Positions 1 to 9,283 are shown, numbered from the stretch's first letter. The stretch is 64,000 bases of DNA from Kroppenstedtia guangzhouensis (GCF_014637345.1 NZ_BMEX01000008.1:1-64000); one strand, 5' to 3'. Numbers and translations: made by a program. The notes: generated by a model from the letters alone, not told the origin.

Positions 1-125
1 AGTATCCCCAGGAAAAGACGGATCTGGTCTATGAGTTGATTCAAGTATACCTCGATGGTGAGATGACCCTGGATGAAGTGGTGCTGGGGATTGAAAATGG
101 ATTGAAGGAAACAACGACTGTTTAA
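1..125 (+). CDS. 3' end of an unidentified protein gene (partial)
   Basis: An open frame enters from the left edge and stops with TAA at 123-125, giving about 40 C-terminal residues (reading from base 3, ...YPQEKTDLVYELIQ...). The piece is acidic and looks helical. It is followed 20 bases later by a strong terminator hairpin, which supports it being the true end of a gene. I do not recognise the family from so short a piece. Confidence 0.6.
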   Translation, partial: YPQEKTDLVYELIQVYLDGEMTLDEVVLGIENGLKETTTV

Positions 126-146
126 ATATTGGGACTCATTACATAG

Positions 147-168
147 GCCGGGGTCACCCCGGCTTTTT
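147..168 (+). terminator. Rho-independent terminator of the left-edge gene
   Basis: A perfect 7-bp GC stem (GCCGGGG/CCCCGGC) with a 3-base loop is followed by five T. It lies between the left-edge gene on the plus strand and the convergent DUF2339 gene. Confidence 0.85.
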
Positions 169-177
169 CCATGGGGT

Positions 178-2448
178 TCACCCGGTGAGGGAGAAACGGT
201 CTTTGTACCGTTGGTATATATAAGAGACTGCCAGCAGGATCAACCCCAAACCGATAAAGGAGAAAATCCGGTACAGGGTGTCCAGGAAAGAGAGATCAAA
301 GATAAAGATTTTCAGGATGGTGAGACCGAACAAGCCCATGGCCAAGATGCGGAGGCTGCGGAGACGGCGCCGGATTCCCACTGCCATCAGTGTGATGGAA
401 TAGAGAAGCCACACCCCGGAGATCGCCAGTTGTTGCATATTGAACAGTGAGCGCGACGCTTCCGTGTCACCGGAAGGCAGTCTTTCCAACGCCTGTTGAA
501 AGTAGTCTCTGGTTTCCACCGTGAACAGCTCAAACAAAACCAAGGAAGCCAACAGAGGCAAGATGACCCGGATGCTTTTCGCCCATGGAGCATTTGACTC
601 ATGGTGCCGCAGTTGGAAGGAAACACCCAGCAAAACCGCAGCTGATAATACAAGCACGAGGAATCGGAGGTTGAGCAGAGGGAGATAAGCATCCAAGGGT
701 TGATACATCAATCCCCGGATTCCCCCGACCACCAGTGAGAGAAATAAGATCCCCGTGCCGGAGAAGAGCAGCGGGTACATCCGTTTTTTCAACCCCACCC
801 ACACGAGGGACAGAGCATACAACGACCAGATTCCCGCCAGCCCCATCAAGTGGGTGAAATTCAACGCTGTTTCCGAGCCGGGCTGTTCCGCGAGACGCTG
901 TCGGAACCAGTCGTTGGTCTCCACTGTCATCCACAGAAACAGAAGCATCACCCACCCGGTTTGGAGGGCTCCCTGGATGATCGACCAGGCTTCCCCCCGA
1001 ATCCGTCGCAACAGAAGAGCGCCCCCGGCCGCAGCCCCCGCCAGCAGGAGAAAAGCGAGTGCGCGCAGATTCCACAACGGGAGATGGGTTTCCACAGGGG
1101 CCATCCAGGCCTCTCCCTGGGACAGAAGGCGCAGGAAGGCCACCATGTACAGGATCGAGGCAAAGATCCGCAGGTGGGGGGAGGACTTGCGACGACCTTG
1201 CCACAGGAGAGCCAGTGCACCCAAACCCCACAGGGCCACGGTGGGGAAGGGGGAGAACCACAGAGGAACGGCAACTCCCGCAAAAGTGAGTGCGGTCAGT
1301 TTCATTTGTGTGGCAAACCCTTTTTCCAGAGGGAGTTTCCACTGGATCAGCCAGTAAACCAAACCGACCCCGAGAGAGATCCACCCTGCCAGTTGCTGAT
1401 CCTGATGGAACAACAGGAACATGCCTCCGAAGTACATCAGAGCATGGACTGCGGCCGCCGCCTGCCTGAGCACCCTTCCCGTCACTTGCCGGTTTCGTCC
1501 GAACCGGACTTCAGCAGCCAGGAACATTCCCCAATACAGGGTGAGGAATCCGAAGAGAAGGAGGGTGTTCTCAGAGATCTCCCGAACCGAAAGCCAGATG
1601 AAGTAAGTCCCGATCAGTGTGAGGGGAGGGAGAGGCACCCACTTCTCCTTTTTCAGAGAGACCAGAAGCAATCCGGCAGCCAACAGGGCCATATAGGAGA
1701 GAAGCCCCACTTCATTCACTTCACCGGTGCTGAGCAGAAAAGGGGTTAAAAAGCCTCCCGCCCAGCCCAGCAGTGAAACAGCGATGGAATCGTGGCGCAA
1801 GGCTTGCTGAAAGGCCAGTGCTGTCACCAGAGACATTAAGAAGAGAGCTGCCGGTTGGGGTATCAAGTGATAGAAATTAAAAGATGCGTAAACGGCCAGA
1901 TAATCGATGGCCAACCCGGCACCGACCAAACCCTGGGCAAAAACGGTCATTCCTTTTCGACGGAATCTTCCCCCCAACAAGACGAGACCGATGCCGAGTG
2001 CACCTCCCGTCCAAACCCGGACGGATTCCGTGATCCAATTCCGGTCAAAGGCGTATTTCAGAAAAAAGCCGAACCCGAGTATCAATGCCAGCGCACCGAT
2101 CCGGTTCATCAGTCTCCCGCCGATGAACCATTCCCAACCTTCCTTCAGCCAAGGATGCTCCTTCTTCTTTGGAGTCTCCCGCTGCAGTGGGGGGGTCTGC
2201 CGTTTCGGAGGAGGGGGGACAGGGGTTGGGCCGACCACCGGCGGCATCTCCCTCTCCCCCGCTTGAGGCCGGGGCGCCGGGGCGGAAGGGGAGGAAATGG
2301 GCTTGCGCGGGGGTGACGGTATGGTTTCCAGACGTTCCAACCGCTCTGACAGACGGTTCACCTTGCTGATCAGGACGATGAGAACAATCGTGCCGACAAT
2401 CAATAACAAAAAGAGAAAGAATAATAAAAAAATCAGCAGAGCAATCAT
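178..2448 (-). CDS. DUF2339 family polytopic membrane protein
   Basis: The product is about 756 residues, very hydrophobic and Leu/Gly-rich, with a predicted N-terminal membrane anchor, a coiled segment, a proline-rich linker (PSPP...PPPP) and then many closely spaced membrane helices. This organisation is typical of the DUF2339 predicted membrane proteins, whose function is not established. I chose the ATG at 2448 because a GGAGGTAA ribosome binding site sits just upstream; an upstream in-frame start at 2502 has no such site. It is convergent with the left-edge gene. I infer a cell-envelope location only. Confidence 0.8.
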   Translation of the reverse strand: MIALLIFLLFFLFLLLIVGTIVLIVLISKVNRLSERLERLETIPSPPRKPISSPSAPAPRPQAGEREMPPVVGPTPVPPPPKRQTPPLQRETPKKKEHPWLKEGWEWFIGGRLMNRIGALALILGFGFFLKYAFDRNWITESVRVWTGGALGIGLVLLGGRFRRKGMTVFAQGLVGAGLAIDYLAVYASFNFYHLIPQPAALFLMSLVTALAFQQALRHDSIAVSLLGWAGGFLTPFLLSTGEVNEVGLLSYMALLAAGLLLVSLKKEKWVPLPPLTLIGTYFIWLSVREISENTLLLFGFLTLYWGMFLAAEVRFGRNRQVTGRVLRQAAAAVHALMYFGGMFLLFHQDQQLAGWISLGVGLVYWLIQWKLPLEKGFATQMKLTALTFAGVAVPLWFSPFPTVALWGLGALALLWQGRRKSSPHLRIFASILYMVAFLRLLSQGEAWMAPVETHLPLWNLRALAFLLLAGAAAGGALLLRRIRGEAWSIIQGALQTGWVMLLFLWMTVETNDWFRQRLAEQPGSETALNFTHLMGLAGIWSLYALSLVWVGLKKRMYPLLFSGTGILFLSLVVGGIRGLMYQPLDAYLPLLNLRFLVLVLSAAVLLGVSFQLRHHESNAPWAKSIRVILPLLASLVLFELFTVETRDYFQQALERLPSGDTEASRSLFNMQQLAISGVWLLYSITLMAVGIRRRLRSLRILAMGLFGLTILKIFIFDLSFLDTLYRIFSFIGLGLILLAVSYIYQRYKDRFSLTG

Positions 2449-2511
2449 GGTTACCTCCAGGTTTGGCAATTTATTCCCCGATCTTATCACATTCTTGCCC
2501 AAACTGGAACA

Positions 2512-2540
2512 ACAACAGGGTCCATGACGGACCCTGTTGT
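2512..2540 (-). terminator. Hairpin after the four-helix membrane protein gene
   Basis: A 12-bp perfect inverted repeat (ACAACAGGGTCC/GGACCCTGTTGT) with a 5-base loop follows the minus-strand gene ending at 2573. The T tract is weak. Confidence 0.6.
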
Positions 2541-2572
2541 AAAAGCAGGCGGGGAACCAGTTTTGATCCCCT

Positions 2573-3280
2573 TCACTCAGTGGAGATGTTTAAGGGACCC
2601 ACCTTCTTCATGGAGAAGTTCAGTTTGGCATTGAGATCGGATTCCAGATGGACAAACTGGTATCGTGGCGCCACGGTTTTGGTTTTCGGATCGAAGGGGG
2701 CCACCACCAGTGAATCCTTATATGTATCGACCACCACCAAGGGAGACTTCCCGTCAGAGACGAGAAAAAACTTCTGATTCTGGGCGATCAAACTGCCGCT
2801 GGAATAAGAGACGAAAATCATCAGACCCGACAATACCATGACAGCGGCCAGATTGGTGATCCGATTCTCTTTTTTGGTGAGTTGGAAAAATAATAACAGC
2901 AGACCGGTGCACAGCAGAAAGTAGAAAATTAAGGTGAACAGATTGGTTCTGCTGAGGGAAAAGCCCAGTTTCATACCGATGACCACGGCGACAGAAGCGG
3001 TGATGAAGAAAGAAAACAGATAAGGACCGACTCTCCGGAGCCGGGGTACCGTGATGGACAGGAACGCGATGAACAAAGTGAAGATGATTACACAGACGGA
3101 CAGGACCACCGAGTTGAGATTGATTTCCACAAACATGGAAGGGATGTGAAAATGGGATTTGTAGCCAAGGTCGCTCAGATATGATGAGAAGTAACCCAAA
3201 CCGGAAATCCCGGCCAGCAACATTCCTTCGGGAGTCCGGACGGCTATTTTCTGAAGTGGCGTCATTTTCTTGTCGGACAT
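2573..3280 (-). CDS. Hypothetical membrane protein with C-terminal extracytoplasmic domain
   Basis: The protein is about 235 residues. A short charged N-terminus is followed by roughly four to five hydrophobic helices (about residues 45-160), then a soluble tail of about 75 residues rich in beta-type sequence (FLVSDGKSPLVVVDTYKDS). The start is taken as the ATG at 3280, preceded by GGGGTGAG; a GTG nine bases upstream is in frame but overlaps that site. I do not recognise a family. It lies between the icd-like gene and DUF2339 on the same strand, with separate terminators, so it is probably transcribed alone. Confidence 0.65.
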   Translation of the reverse strand: MSDKKMTPLQKIAVRTPEGMLLAGISGLGYFSSYLSDLGYKSHFHIPSMFVEINLNSVVLSVCVIIFTLFIAFLSITVPRLRRVGPYLFSFFITASVAVVIGMKLGFSLSRTNLFTLIFYFLLCTGLLLLFFQLTKKENRITNLAAVMVLSGLMIFVSYSSGSLIAQNQKFFLVSDGKSPLVVVDTYKDSLVVAPFDPKTKTVAPRYQFVHLESDLNAKLNFSMKKVGPLNISTE

Positions 3281-3359
3281 TGATCTCACCCCTTTTTGAC
3301 GCTGTTTCGATACTGATTATACAGAAGCTTCGACGCCTTTGAAATGTGAATCTAATGAT

Positions 3360-3389
3360 TAAAAATGCTCCGTCCCGCAGGACAGAGCA
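3360..3389 (-). terminator. Terminator of the icd-like gene
   Basis: Read on the minus strand, a 10-bp stem with one mismatch (TGCTCTGTCC/GGACGGAGCA) is followed by a T run. It lies 16 bases after the stop codon of the dehydrogenase gene. Confidence 0.75.
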
Positions 3390-3404
3390 AATGAGGGCCT
3401 TTCA

Positions 3405-4484
3405 TTACATTTGCATGCTTTTCCACACTTCCAGCTTGGTCTGCACTTTTTGGATCACTTCTGAAGTAAACTCGGTGGTGGTGGCGCTGCCGCCCAGATC
3501 TGCTGTGCGGTGCCCTTCTTTTACTGTTTCAATCGTGGCTTCATAGACGGCACGGGAAGCGAGGGAGGCTTCTTCCGTGTTGAGGTGGGACAGAAGGGAG
3601 GCGCCGGCCAGGATCATGGCCATCGGGTTGGCCAGGTTTTTTCCGAAGAGGGTGGGAGCGGTACCGTGGGGGGCTTCCGCCATGACCACTTTCGGGTTGA
3701 AGTCCTCGTCAAAACTCATCAGAATCGACTCCGAGCCGGCGATGGATCCGAAGAGCTGCAAGACCATGTCACTCAGGCAGTCGCCGTCGCGGTTGAGAGC
3801 CGGAATCACCAGGGAATCACCGGTGTTGTTCAGAAGTAGAGCATAGGTGGCGTCAATCAACTGAGGTTCATAAGGCACCTCCGGATATCTTTGGCTGGCG
3901 GCGTCCATTTCTTCCTTCAGCATTCCTTCATAGATAGGACTGACGGTGTATTTGGGACCACCGAAAACCTTGGCATGGGTCCGTTTGGCGTGGCGGAAGG
4001 CGTATTCGGCCACGGCGCGGCAGGTTTTCCGGTCGATGGATTCCGTCCGCCAGGAAATTTCATCGATTCCTTCACCTTCCCGCCATTCTTTGGCACCGTA
4101 AGCGTCCCCCACCGCCATCCGGATCACCGAGATGGGGGCAAAGGCACCTGCGACGGGGCGAACTCCGGGTATGCGACGTCCGGTGCGGATAATTACTTTT
4201 CCGTCGATCTCTTTGCGCAGGATGGCGTTGGGACTGCCCACATCTCCTTTGGCTTCAGGGGTGATTGTGGCGGCTTTGATACCGTATCCCGCTTCTTTCA
4301 TGGCCCGGGCTGCCTCGTATACCACTTCGTTTTTGGTGTTGCGGCGGTTTTCCAGACTCAGATCGAATTTTTTGAGCTCAATCTCAAAACCGATCACTTC
4401 CGGATCGAGAATACGCAAGGATTCTTCCAGGAGCTCCTGACCGGTCTGATCGCCTTCCAGAACGACGATTGTTTTTTTGTCCAA
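3405..4484 (-). CDS. Isocitrate/isopropylmalate dehydrogenase family protein
   Basis: This is a metal- and NAD(P)-dependent beta-hydroxyacid oxidative decarboxylase of about 359 residues. Family hallmarks are the substrate-loop serine region (GDVGSPNAILRKEID), arginines in GRRIPGVRPVAG, the metal-binding acidic cluster NRDGDCLSD and the cofactor-site motif EAPHGTAPTLFGKNLANP. The NGD-type acidic motif and HGTAP resemble isocitrate dehydrogenase more than LeuB, but substrate cannot be fixed by reading. The start is probably TTG at 4484 with GAGGTG six bases before; longer in-frame starts exist to 4547. There is no neighbouring TCA or leucine gene, and it appears monocistronic. Confidence 0.8.
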   Translation of the reverse strand: MDKKTIVVLEGDQTGQELLEESLRILDPEVIGFEIELKKFDLSLENRRNTKNEVVYEAARAMKEAGYGIKAATITPEAKGDVGSPNAILRKEIDGKVIIRTGRRIPGVRPVAGAFAPISVIRMAVGDAYGAKEWREGEGIDEISWRTESIDRKTCRAVAEYAFRHAKRTHAKVFGGPKYTVSPIYEGMLKEEMDAASQRYPEVPYEPQLIDATYALLLNNTGDSLVIPALNRDGDCLSDMVLQLFGSIAGSESILMSFDEDFNPKVVMAEAPHGTAPTLFGKNLANPMAMILAGASLLSHLNTEEASLASRAVYEATIETVKEGHRTADLGGSATTTEFTSEVIQKVQTKLEVWKSMQM

Positions 4485-4580
4485 CGGGATCACCTCTTCA
4501 GTTATATCCTTCCCCATTATACCGGTAGCCTCATCCATGTACCACACCGCCGAACATTCAAAATAGGAAATAAGGCCTTC

Positions 4581-4609
4581 TTCAAACGGGAGAGAGAGCG
4601 GGATATAAT
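4581..4609 (+). promoter_or_regulatory. Probable sigma-A promoter of nagZ
   Basis: TTCAAA and TATAAT hexamers are separated by 17 bases, about 40 bases upstream of the nagZ start. The -10 is consensus and the -35 is weak. Confidence 0.55.
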
Positions 4610-4649
4610 GGGGGGGACTTCTTTTTGATGATTCAAAGGAGTGGTGAGT

Positions 4650-6410
4650 TTGTCTCCTTCCCTTCGGGGTGGACTGTTGTTGATATTGATTTTGGCCGTG
4701 GCTGTTCTTCCATCATCCCATCCCGGAACGGGAGGTGGAATGATCGGTTGGTCTCCGAAGGCGGAGGGAAAACAGCTGGAAGGGACCATTCAGGATACGA
4801 TCGGGAAGATGACCCTAGAACAAAAAGTGGGACAGATGTTTATGGTCGGCTTTCACAATGAAGACCGACCCGCACAGGAAATGAACCGGCAGATCCGGAC
4901 GCTGATCCGTGATCACCATGTCGGTGGGGTGATCCTGTTTGACCGCAATATCGGAAGTCCACGGCAGACAGCGGAGTTGAACAACAGTATGCAACACCTT
5001 GCCCTGTCCTCCTCCCCGGGAATCCCCCTGTTTATCTCCATCGATCAGGAAGGAGGTAAGGTGGCCCGGATCCGCGAAGGAGTGACACAGTTTCCCGGTG
5101 GCATGACGTTGGGAGCTTCCGGAAACCCCGATCTCGCCCGGAGATCCGGCCGGGTGGTCGGGGATGAGCTCCGTGGGATGGGAATCAATATGAACCTGGC
5201 TCCGGTTCTGGATGTGAACAACAACCCAAAAAACCCGGTGATCGGAATCCGTTCCTTCTCGGGCGATCCCTACCAGGTGGTTGACATGGCTTCCGCCCAA
5301 ATTCAGGGGTATCACGATGGGGGTGTGCTGACAGTGGTCAAACATTTTCCCGGACACGGGGATACTTCCACCGATTCCCACATCGATCTGCCCACGGTCA
5401 CCCATTCGATGGACAGGCTCAACCGGGTGGAACTGGTTCCTTTCAAGGAGGTTTTGAACCGGACCGATGCGGTGATGTCCGCTCACATCACCTTTCCAGC
5501 ACTGGATGACACCCCAGGCCTTCCCGGCACCCTCTCGCATAAGGTATTGACCGGTTTGTTGCGGGAGCGGCTGGGATATGACGGGGTGATCATTACCGAT
5601 GATCTGGAAATGGGGGCGATCGTGGACAACTTCAGTGCGAAAGAAGCGGCGGTCCGAGCGGTGAAAGCGGGTGCCGATATACTGCTCATCTCTCACGATC
5701 TCACCCGCCAACAGGCCTCCATCCGTGGGATTCGGGATGCAGTCAAGAGGGGGGAGATTTCCGAAGCCCGCATTGACCGTTCTCTCCGGCGCATCCTCCA
5801 CCTCAAGGGGAAGCGGACCGGGGGAGTCGCTTCCGTTGCCGAACAGCCCATCACCCCGGTGGAACAAGTCCCACAACGGGTGGGTACTTCCCGTAATGAT
5901 CAGGTGGCTCAGACGACGGCGGAAGCTGGATTGACTCTCCTTCAGGATCCAAAGGGCCTGATTCCTCTGGCACTGGAGAAGAAACTCCTGGTGGTGTCTG
6001 TGGCAGGGGGGCGCGAATTGGAAAAGTCGTTGCAGGCTAATGGTTTCCGCACGCAACATCGGGAACTGGATCCTGACCCATCGCAACAGGAGATGAATGA
6101 ATTGATCGACCAAGCAACAGCTGTGGACGGGGTGGTCGTCGGGACGTCACGGGCGGAGATCCATTCCGGACAGCGCCGGTTGGTCCAAGCCCTGTCAGAG
6201 AGAAGAATTCCGGTCATCGTCCTCGGACTGGACACACCTTATGAAGTGTCGGTGTTTCCGAGGGATGTCACCTATCTGGCTCTTTACGGTTATGATTCAC
6301 ATTTGTTGAAAGCCGCTGCCGGTGCAATTGCCGGCGAAGTCCCGATCCGCGGCAAACTACCGGTGTCGATCCCCGGCCGGTATCCGGTAGGTCATGGATT
6401 GGACAGATAA
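4650..6410 (+). CDS. nagZ: Secreted beta-N-acetylhexosaminidase (GH3, NagZ type)
   Basis: A glycoside hydrolase family 3 enzyme, expected to remove beta-linked N-acetylglucosamine from muropeptides during wall recycling. The N-terminus (LSPSLRGGLLLILILAVAVL) is a signal peptide, so it acts outside the membrane; I see no lipobox. The conserved KHFPGHGDTSTDSH loop carries the His-Asp acid/base dyad, and VIITDDLEMGAI carries the nucleophile aspartate. A C-terminal alpha/beta domain of about 190 residues follows, as in the two-domain Bacillus NagZ. The TTG at 4650 is preferred because AAAGGAG lies eight bases upstream; GTG codons at 4641 and 4644 are too close to that site. Confidence 0.88.
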   Translation: MSPSLRGGLLLILILAVAVLPSSHPGTGGGMIGWSPKAEGKQLEGTIQDTIGKMTLEQKVGQMFMVGFHNEDRPAQEMNRQIRTLIRDHHVGGVILFDRNIGSPRQTAELNNSMQHLALSSSPGIPLFISIDQEGGKVARIREGVTQFPGGMTLGASGNPDLARRSGRVVGDELRGMGINMNLAPVLDVNNNPKNPVIGIRSFSGDPYQVVDMASAQIQGYHDGGVLTVVKHFPGHGDTSTDSHIDLPTVTHSMDRLNRVELVPFKEVLNRTDAVMSAHITFPALDDTPGLPGTLSHKVLTGLLRERLGYDGVIITDDLEMGAIVDNFSAKEAAVRAVKAGADILLISHDLTRQQASIRGIRDAVKRGEISEARIDRSLRRILHLKGKRTGGVASVAEQPITPVEQVPQRVGTSRNDQVAQTTAEAGLTLLQDPKGLIPLALEKKLLVVSVAGGRELEKSLQANGFRTQHRELDPDPSQQEMNELIDQATAVDGVVVGTSRAEIHSGQRRLVQALSERRIPVIVLGLDTPYEVSVFPRDVTYLALYGYDSHLLKAAAGAIAGEVPIRGKLPVSIPGRYPVGHGLDR

Positions 6411-6467
6411 ACCAACTTCGGAAATGGAAGCCTCCCTTTTGGAGAATCCTGTGAAGGAGGTGTCGTT

Positions 6468-6887
6468 TTGGTCATTGAAATCAGTGTCGCCGTCGCCTCC
6501 CTGGCCTTTGTCGTTTTGGTAGCAGCTGTTGTGTTCTCTCTTCGGAAAGTGAACCGGACGTTGGATTCGGTGGACCGGACTTTGAATGAAGTTCGCCCCC
6601 AACTGGAGGAGGTTGCCGACGAATCCCGCAAGACGTTGAATGAAACAAGAAAGTTGATCGATGATATGAACCGGAAAAGCCGGCAGACAGATGTCTTTTT
6701 TGAATCCGTTCAGGGATTGGGCCACAGTCTTGAGGAATTATCCACCGGGATCACTCGTACGGCTTCCGCCCAGAAAGAGCGCCTGGCGAATGTGACGGCT
6801 CTGGTGGGTTCCGGTTTGGAATTGCTCAGAAAATGGCGTATGGAGAAGCGTTCTGACAAAGGAGATCAGGTCAGGCGAGTCAAATAA
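6468..6887 (+). CDS. ytxG: DUF948 (YtxG-like) membrane-anchored coiled-coil protein
   Basis: The protein has 139 residues: one N-terminal membrane helix (about residues 5-26) followed by a long heptad-like coiled coil (NRTLDSVDRTLNEVRPQLEE) and a basic tail. This is the standard DUF948 layout, known as YtxG in Bacillus, a poorly characterised general-stress-associated protein. The TTG start has an excellent AAGGAGGTG site. It is followed at once by a YtxH-type gene and, after four intervening genes, by aroF-ccpA, close to the Bacillus ytxG-ytxH-aroA-ccpA arrangement. Confidence 0.85.
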   Translation: MVIEISVAVASLAFVVLVAAVVFSLRKVNRTLDSVDRTLNEVRPQLEEVADESRKTLNETRKLIDDMNRKSRQTDVFFESVQGLGHSLEELSTGITRTASAQKERLANVTALVGSGLELLRKWRMEKRSDKGDQVRRVK

Positions 6888-6907
6888 CATATGAGGGGAT
6901 GAATGAG

Positions 6908-7261
6908 ATGGGTAACAACGGCAACGGAAAACTGTTTTTCGGTGCAGTGGTCGGAGGTTTGGTGGGGGCGGCAGCGGCTCTGCTTCTCACTCCCAAGACG
7001 GGGCGCCAAATGCGCAAAGAGCTGCTTGAAAGCCTGGATGGCGCAGGAGAGATACTCAGGGACCGCTCCGGGGAGGTGGGCCGTTTCGCAGGGAATCTGA
7101 AAGAGGCCGCCACGGAGAAATGGATTGATATCAGGGATACCGCCACGGAATCTTTGAAGAAAACCAAAGATGAAGGGTCCGGGGATGTCGAGGTGGACTC
7201 CGGCCAGCGATGGGTGGAGATCGAGGCGAAGTCGGATCCGGCCTCAACTGACTTAAGGTGA
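6908..7261 (+). CDS. ytxH: YtxH-domain protein
   Basis: A small protein of about 117 residues with the YtxH signature: a Gly/Ala-rich N-terminal membrane helix (FFGAVVGGLVGAAAALLLTPK) followed by TPKTGRQMRKEL and an amphipathic, charged tail. YtxH proteins are associated with envelope and general stress in Bacillus; the molecular role is unknown. An ATG at 6899 is in frame, but the GAGGGGA site fits the ATG at 6908 better. It lies 20 bases after ytxG and is presumably cotranscribed with it. Confidence 0.85.
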   Translation: MGNNGNGKLFFGAVVGGLVGAAAALLLTPKTGRQMRKELLESLDGAGEILRDRSGEVGRFAGNLKEAATEKWIDIRDTATESLKKTKDEGSGDVEVDSGQRWVEIEAKSDPASTDLR

Positions 7262-7332
7262 GTTCCCGCAGAAAGTCTATCCCTGCCTGTCCCCGCATAT
7301 AGATGGGACAAACGGCGGGGACGGGGGTAGAC

Positions 7333-7755
7333 ATGAATAAAGAAATGATTTATGCATTGTTGGCGGCTTTCAGCTTCGGAGTGGCCCCTATTTTCGAGAA
7401 GCTGGGGCTGGCCCGTACGGAACCGACGATGGCATTGTTTCTCCGGGCTTCGGTAACGACAGCCATCATTTCCGTCTATCTCTTTATGACAGCCAAAAGC
7501 GGGAAGCTGGCAGTACCCGACCTGCAATCCCTGATCTATGTTCTGCTGGGAGGGGTGTTTGGAGTGCTTTTCGCCCAATATTTTTATTTCAAGGCGCTCC
7601 AGTTTGGAGAGGTGGGACGAGTGATGCCAGTGGTGGGAAGCTTTCCGGTCTTGGCTTTTCTGCTGTCCGTGGTGATCTTCGGGGAGGCTGTCACTGTTTC
7701 AAAAGTGGCCGGTGTGGTTCTGGTCACTTGCGGTGTGGTTCTTCTTGGCGATTAA
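7333..7755 (+). CDS. EamA-family small membrane transporter (half-size DMT protein)
   Basis: About 140 residues with four hydrophobic segments, beginning MNKEMIYALLAAFSFGVAPI and ending KVAGVVLVTCGVVLLGD. The final helix, with its GVVLV(T)xGVxLL pattern, is characteristic of the EamA/drug-metabolite transporter superfamily. Full-length members have ten helices; four- to five-helix forms work as dimers, so the short length is not evidence of truncation. The start at 7333 follows a GGGGGTAG site; an in-frame ATG at 7303 has no site. The substrate is unknown. Confidence 0.75.
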   Translation: MNKEMIYALLAAFSFGVAPIFEKLGLARTEPTMALFLRASVTTAIISVYLFMTAKSGKLAVPDLQSLIYVLLGGVFGVLFAQYFYFKALQFGEVGRVMPVVGSFPVLAFLLSVVIFGEAVTVSKVAGVVLVTCGVVLLGD

Positions 7756-7801
7756 ATGCATTCCGGTTGATATAAAAGAGAAAATGGAAGCATACGGCTT
7801 C

Positions 7802-7840
7802 ACAGCCCATCCCAACGAGTATGGGGTGGGTTGTACTTTT
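7802..7840 (+). terminator. Probable terminator after the EamA gene
   Basis: A 12-bp stem with two G-U pairs (ACAGCCCATCCC/GGGGTGGGTTGT) is followed by ACTTTT. It separates ytxGH-eamA from the sigma factor gene. Confidence 0.6.
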
Positions 7841-7954
7841 CGCGAGAACATGTTTCTGTATCATATAACGGGAAATGGCATTCCATCCGTTTTGAAGAAT
7901 AGTACTTAGAGTCGGAAAACCTGAGATAGAAGAATGGGAAGCAGGAGGATTTCC

Positions 7955-8488
7955 ATGAGCCTGGATAAAACACAAAGAAAAACTGTCACGGATGAGTTTC
8001 TGGAACGGCTCCAGGAGCATCGACGTTATCTGTACCATATCGCTTACCGCTTGACAGGCAATATAGAGGATGCAAAGGACCTGACACAGGAGACCCTTTG
8101 GCAAGCTCATCGCAAGTCCAATAAATATGTGTATGAAAAATCCCTGAAAGCATGGCTCCGCACCATGATGACCAACCGATTCAGAGATCAAAAAAGGAAA
8201 AAAAGTTTGAAACTGGTCGCCTTGGAAGACGCGTTTATACAATCAGAACCACCCCACTCGACAAATGTCTCCGTTGAAGAGCAAGTGGAACAGCGGATGA
8301 TGTTGGAAGAAGTGAAGGCGGAGATCCGGGACCTTCCCGAGATTTACCGACGGGTGGTCGAGCTCCGGCACTTTTGCGGATACACCTATGCAGAGGTCAG
8401 CGAAGCTCTGGATCTCCCGGAAGGGACAGTGAAAACCCAGCTGTTTCGCGCGCGGAAGATGCTGAAAGAGCGACTTTCCAGAAAGTAA
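7955..8488 (+). CDS. ECF-type RNA polymerase sigma factor
   Basis: A 177-residue sigma-70 family protein with region 2 (YLYHIAYRLTGNIEDAKDLTQET, -10 recognition) and region 4 (LPEIYRRVVELRHFCGYTYAEVSEALDLPEGTVKTQLFRARKML, -35 recognition) and no region 1 or 3, which defines an extracytoplasmic-function sigma factor. The ATG at 7955 is preceded by AGGAGG; an in-frame ATG at 7934 has no good site. The gene directly downstream encodes its likely zinc-binding anti-sigma factor, 12 bases away. The stimulus is unknown. Confidence 0.9.
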   Translation: MSLDKTQRKTVTDEFLERLQEHRRYLYHIAYRLTGNIEDAKDLTQETLWQAHRKSNKYVYEKSLKAWLRTMMTNRFRDQKRKKSLKLVALEDAFIQSEPPHSTNVSVEEQVEQRMMLEEVKAEIRDLPEIYRRVVELRHFCGYTYAEVSEALDLPEGTVKTQLFRARKMLKERLSRK

Positions 8489-8500
8489 GGGGTTCGATGG

Positions 8501-9250
8501 ATGTCTTCTTGCAAGGATATGGATCGCCTGATCCAACTCTATGTGGACCAGGAGATTGAAGAGGCGGACCGTAAAAGATTGGGAGAACATGTGGCGGAGT
8601 GTAACATCTGCCGCAACGACCTGCAGGAGATGATCAACCTGGTCGAATCCCTCGAAGAAATCCGAAAATATCGGACTCCGTCCAAATCTGTCGCCCTGGC
8701 CAATCAACTGATCAAATGGGCTGCTGTCTGTACTTCGATTGCATTTCTGGTGGCTTTTTTTCCCGGAATGACCCAACACCGGAGCGTCCCTATCAGTAAA
8801 ATGGCCAATGGGGCAGATCCCGGAGAAGATGTCGTGGCCAAGACCCATCACCTGACGGTCTTGGCTACACAAGCGGAAAAGCTCCATATTCCGGAAAGCG
8901 ATTATGTTCAAGTGATCCGTCCGAAGAATTCCATAAAGGGTGCGCAATTGGAAACAGCCTTGGTCTATCCGAGCGCCCTTCCCTTCATCCTGGATGGTAA
9001 ACCGGACTGGTTCAAGGAGGTTAAGCGGTTTGTCTTTGTACGGGTTCCTGACGACAAAACCATGGGGATGATTTTGGCCGCCTCGGGTCTCACCCCGGAA
9101 AAAAAAGACTGGGAAAAGAATCGCTTCCCCTTGTCCGTTATCCTCGTCACAGGAAAAAATCCCCGGATGGAAACATTCACCTTTCCGGATAACAAACAAA
9201 AAATTTCCCGCTGGTTTGACCGGATGGCAGCCACACCTGTGGTTCCCTGA
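8501..9250 (+). CDS. Zinc-finger anti-sigma factor, membrane-spanning
   Basis: A 249-residue protein. The N-terminal cytoplasmic domain has the ZAS signature H-x3-C-x2-C (HVAECNICRND, about residues 29-38), which in this family holds the sigma factor. One membrane helix follows (about residues 72-88), then an extracytoplasmic domain of about 160 residues that I do not recognise and that presumably senses the signal. The AAGGGG site fits the ATG at 8501. It forms an operon with the ECF sigma gene just upstream. Confidence 0.85.
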   Translation: MSSCKDMDRLIQLYVDQEIEEADRKRLGEHVAECNICRNDLQEMINLVESLEEIRKYRTPSKSVALANQLIKWAAVCTSIAFLVAFFPGMTQHRSVPISKMANGADPGEDVVAKTHHLTVLATQAEKLHIPESDYVQVIRPKNSIKGAQLETALVYPSALPFILDGKPDWFKEVKRFVFVRVPDDKTMGMILAASGLTPEKKDWEKNRFPLSVILVTGKNPRMETFTFPDNKQKISRWFDRMAATPVVP

Positions 9251-9283
9251 AGTATATCGGAATACGGATCCACGAAAACTCCC

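Noticed and set aside
850-1749. Long plus-strand open frame opposite the DUF2339 gene
   Set aside because: It is a shadow of the minus-strand gene, which has membrane helices and a good start; the shadow has none.
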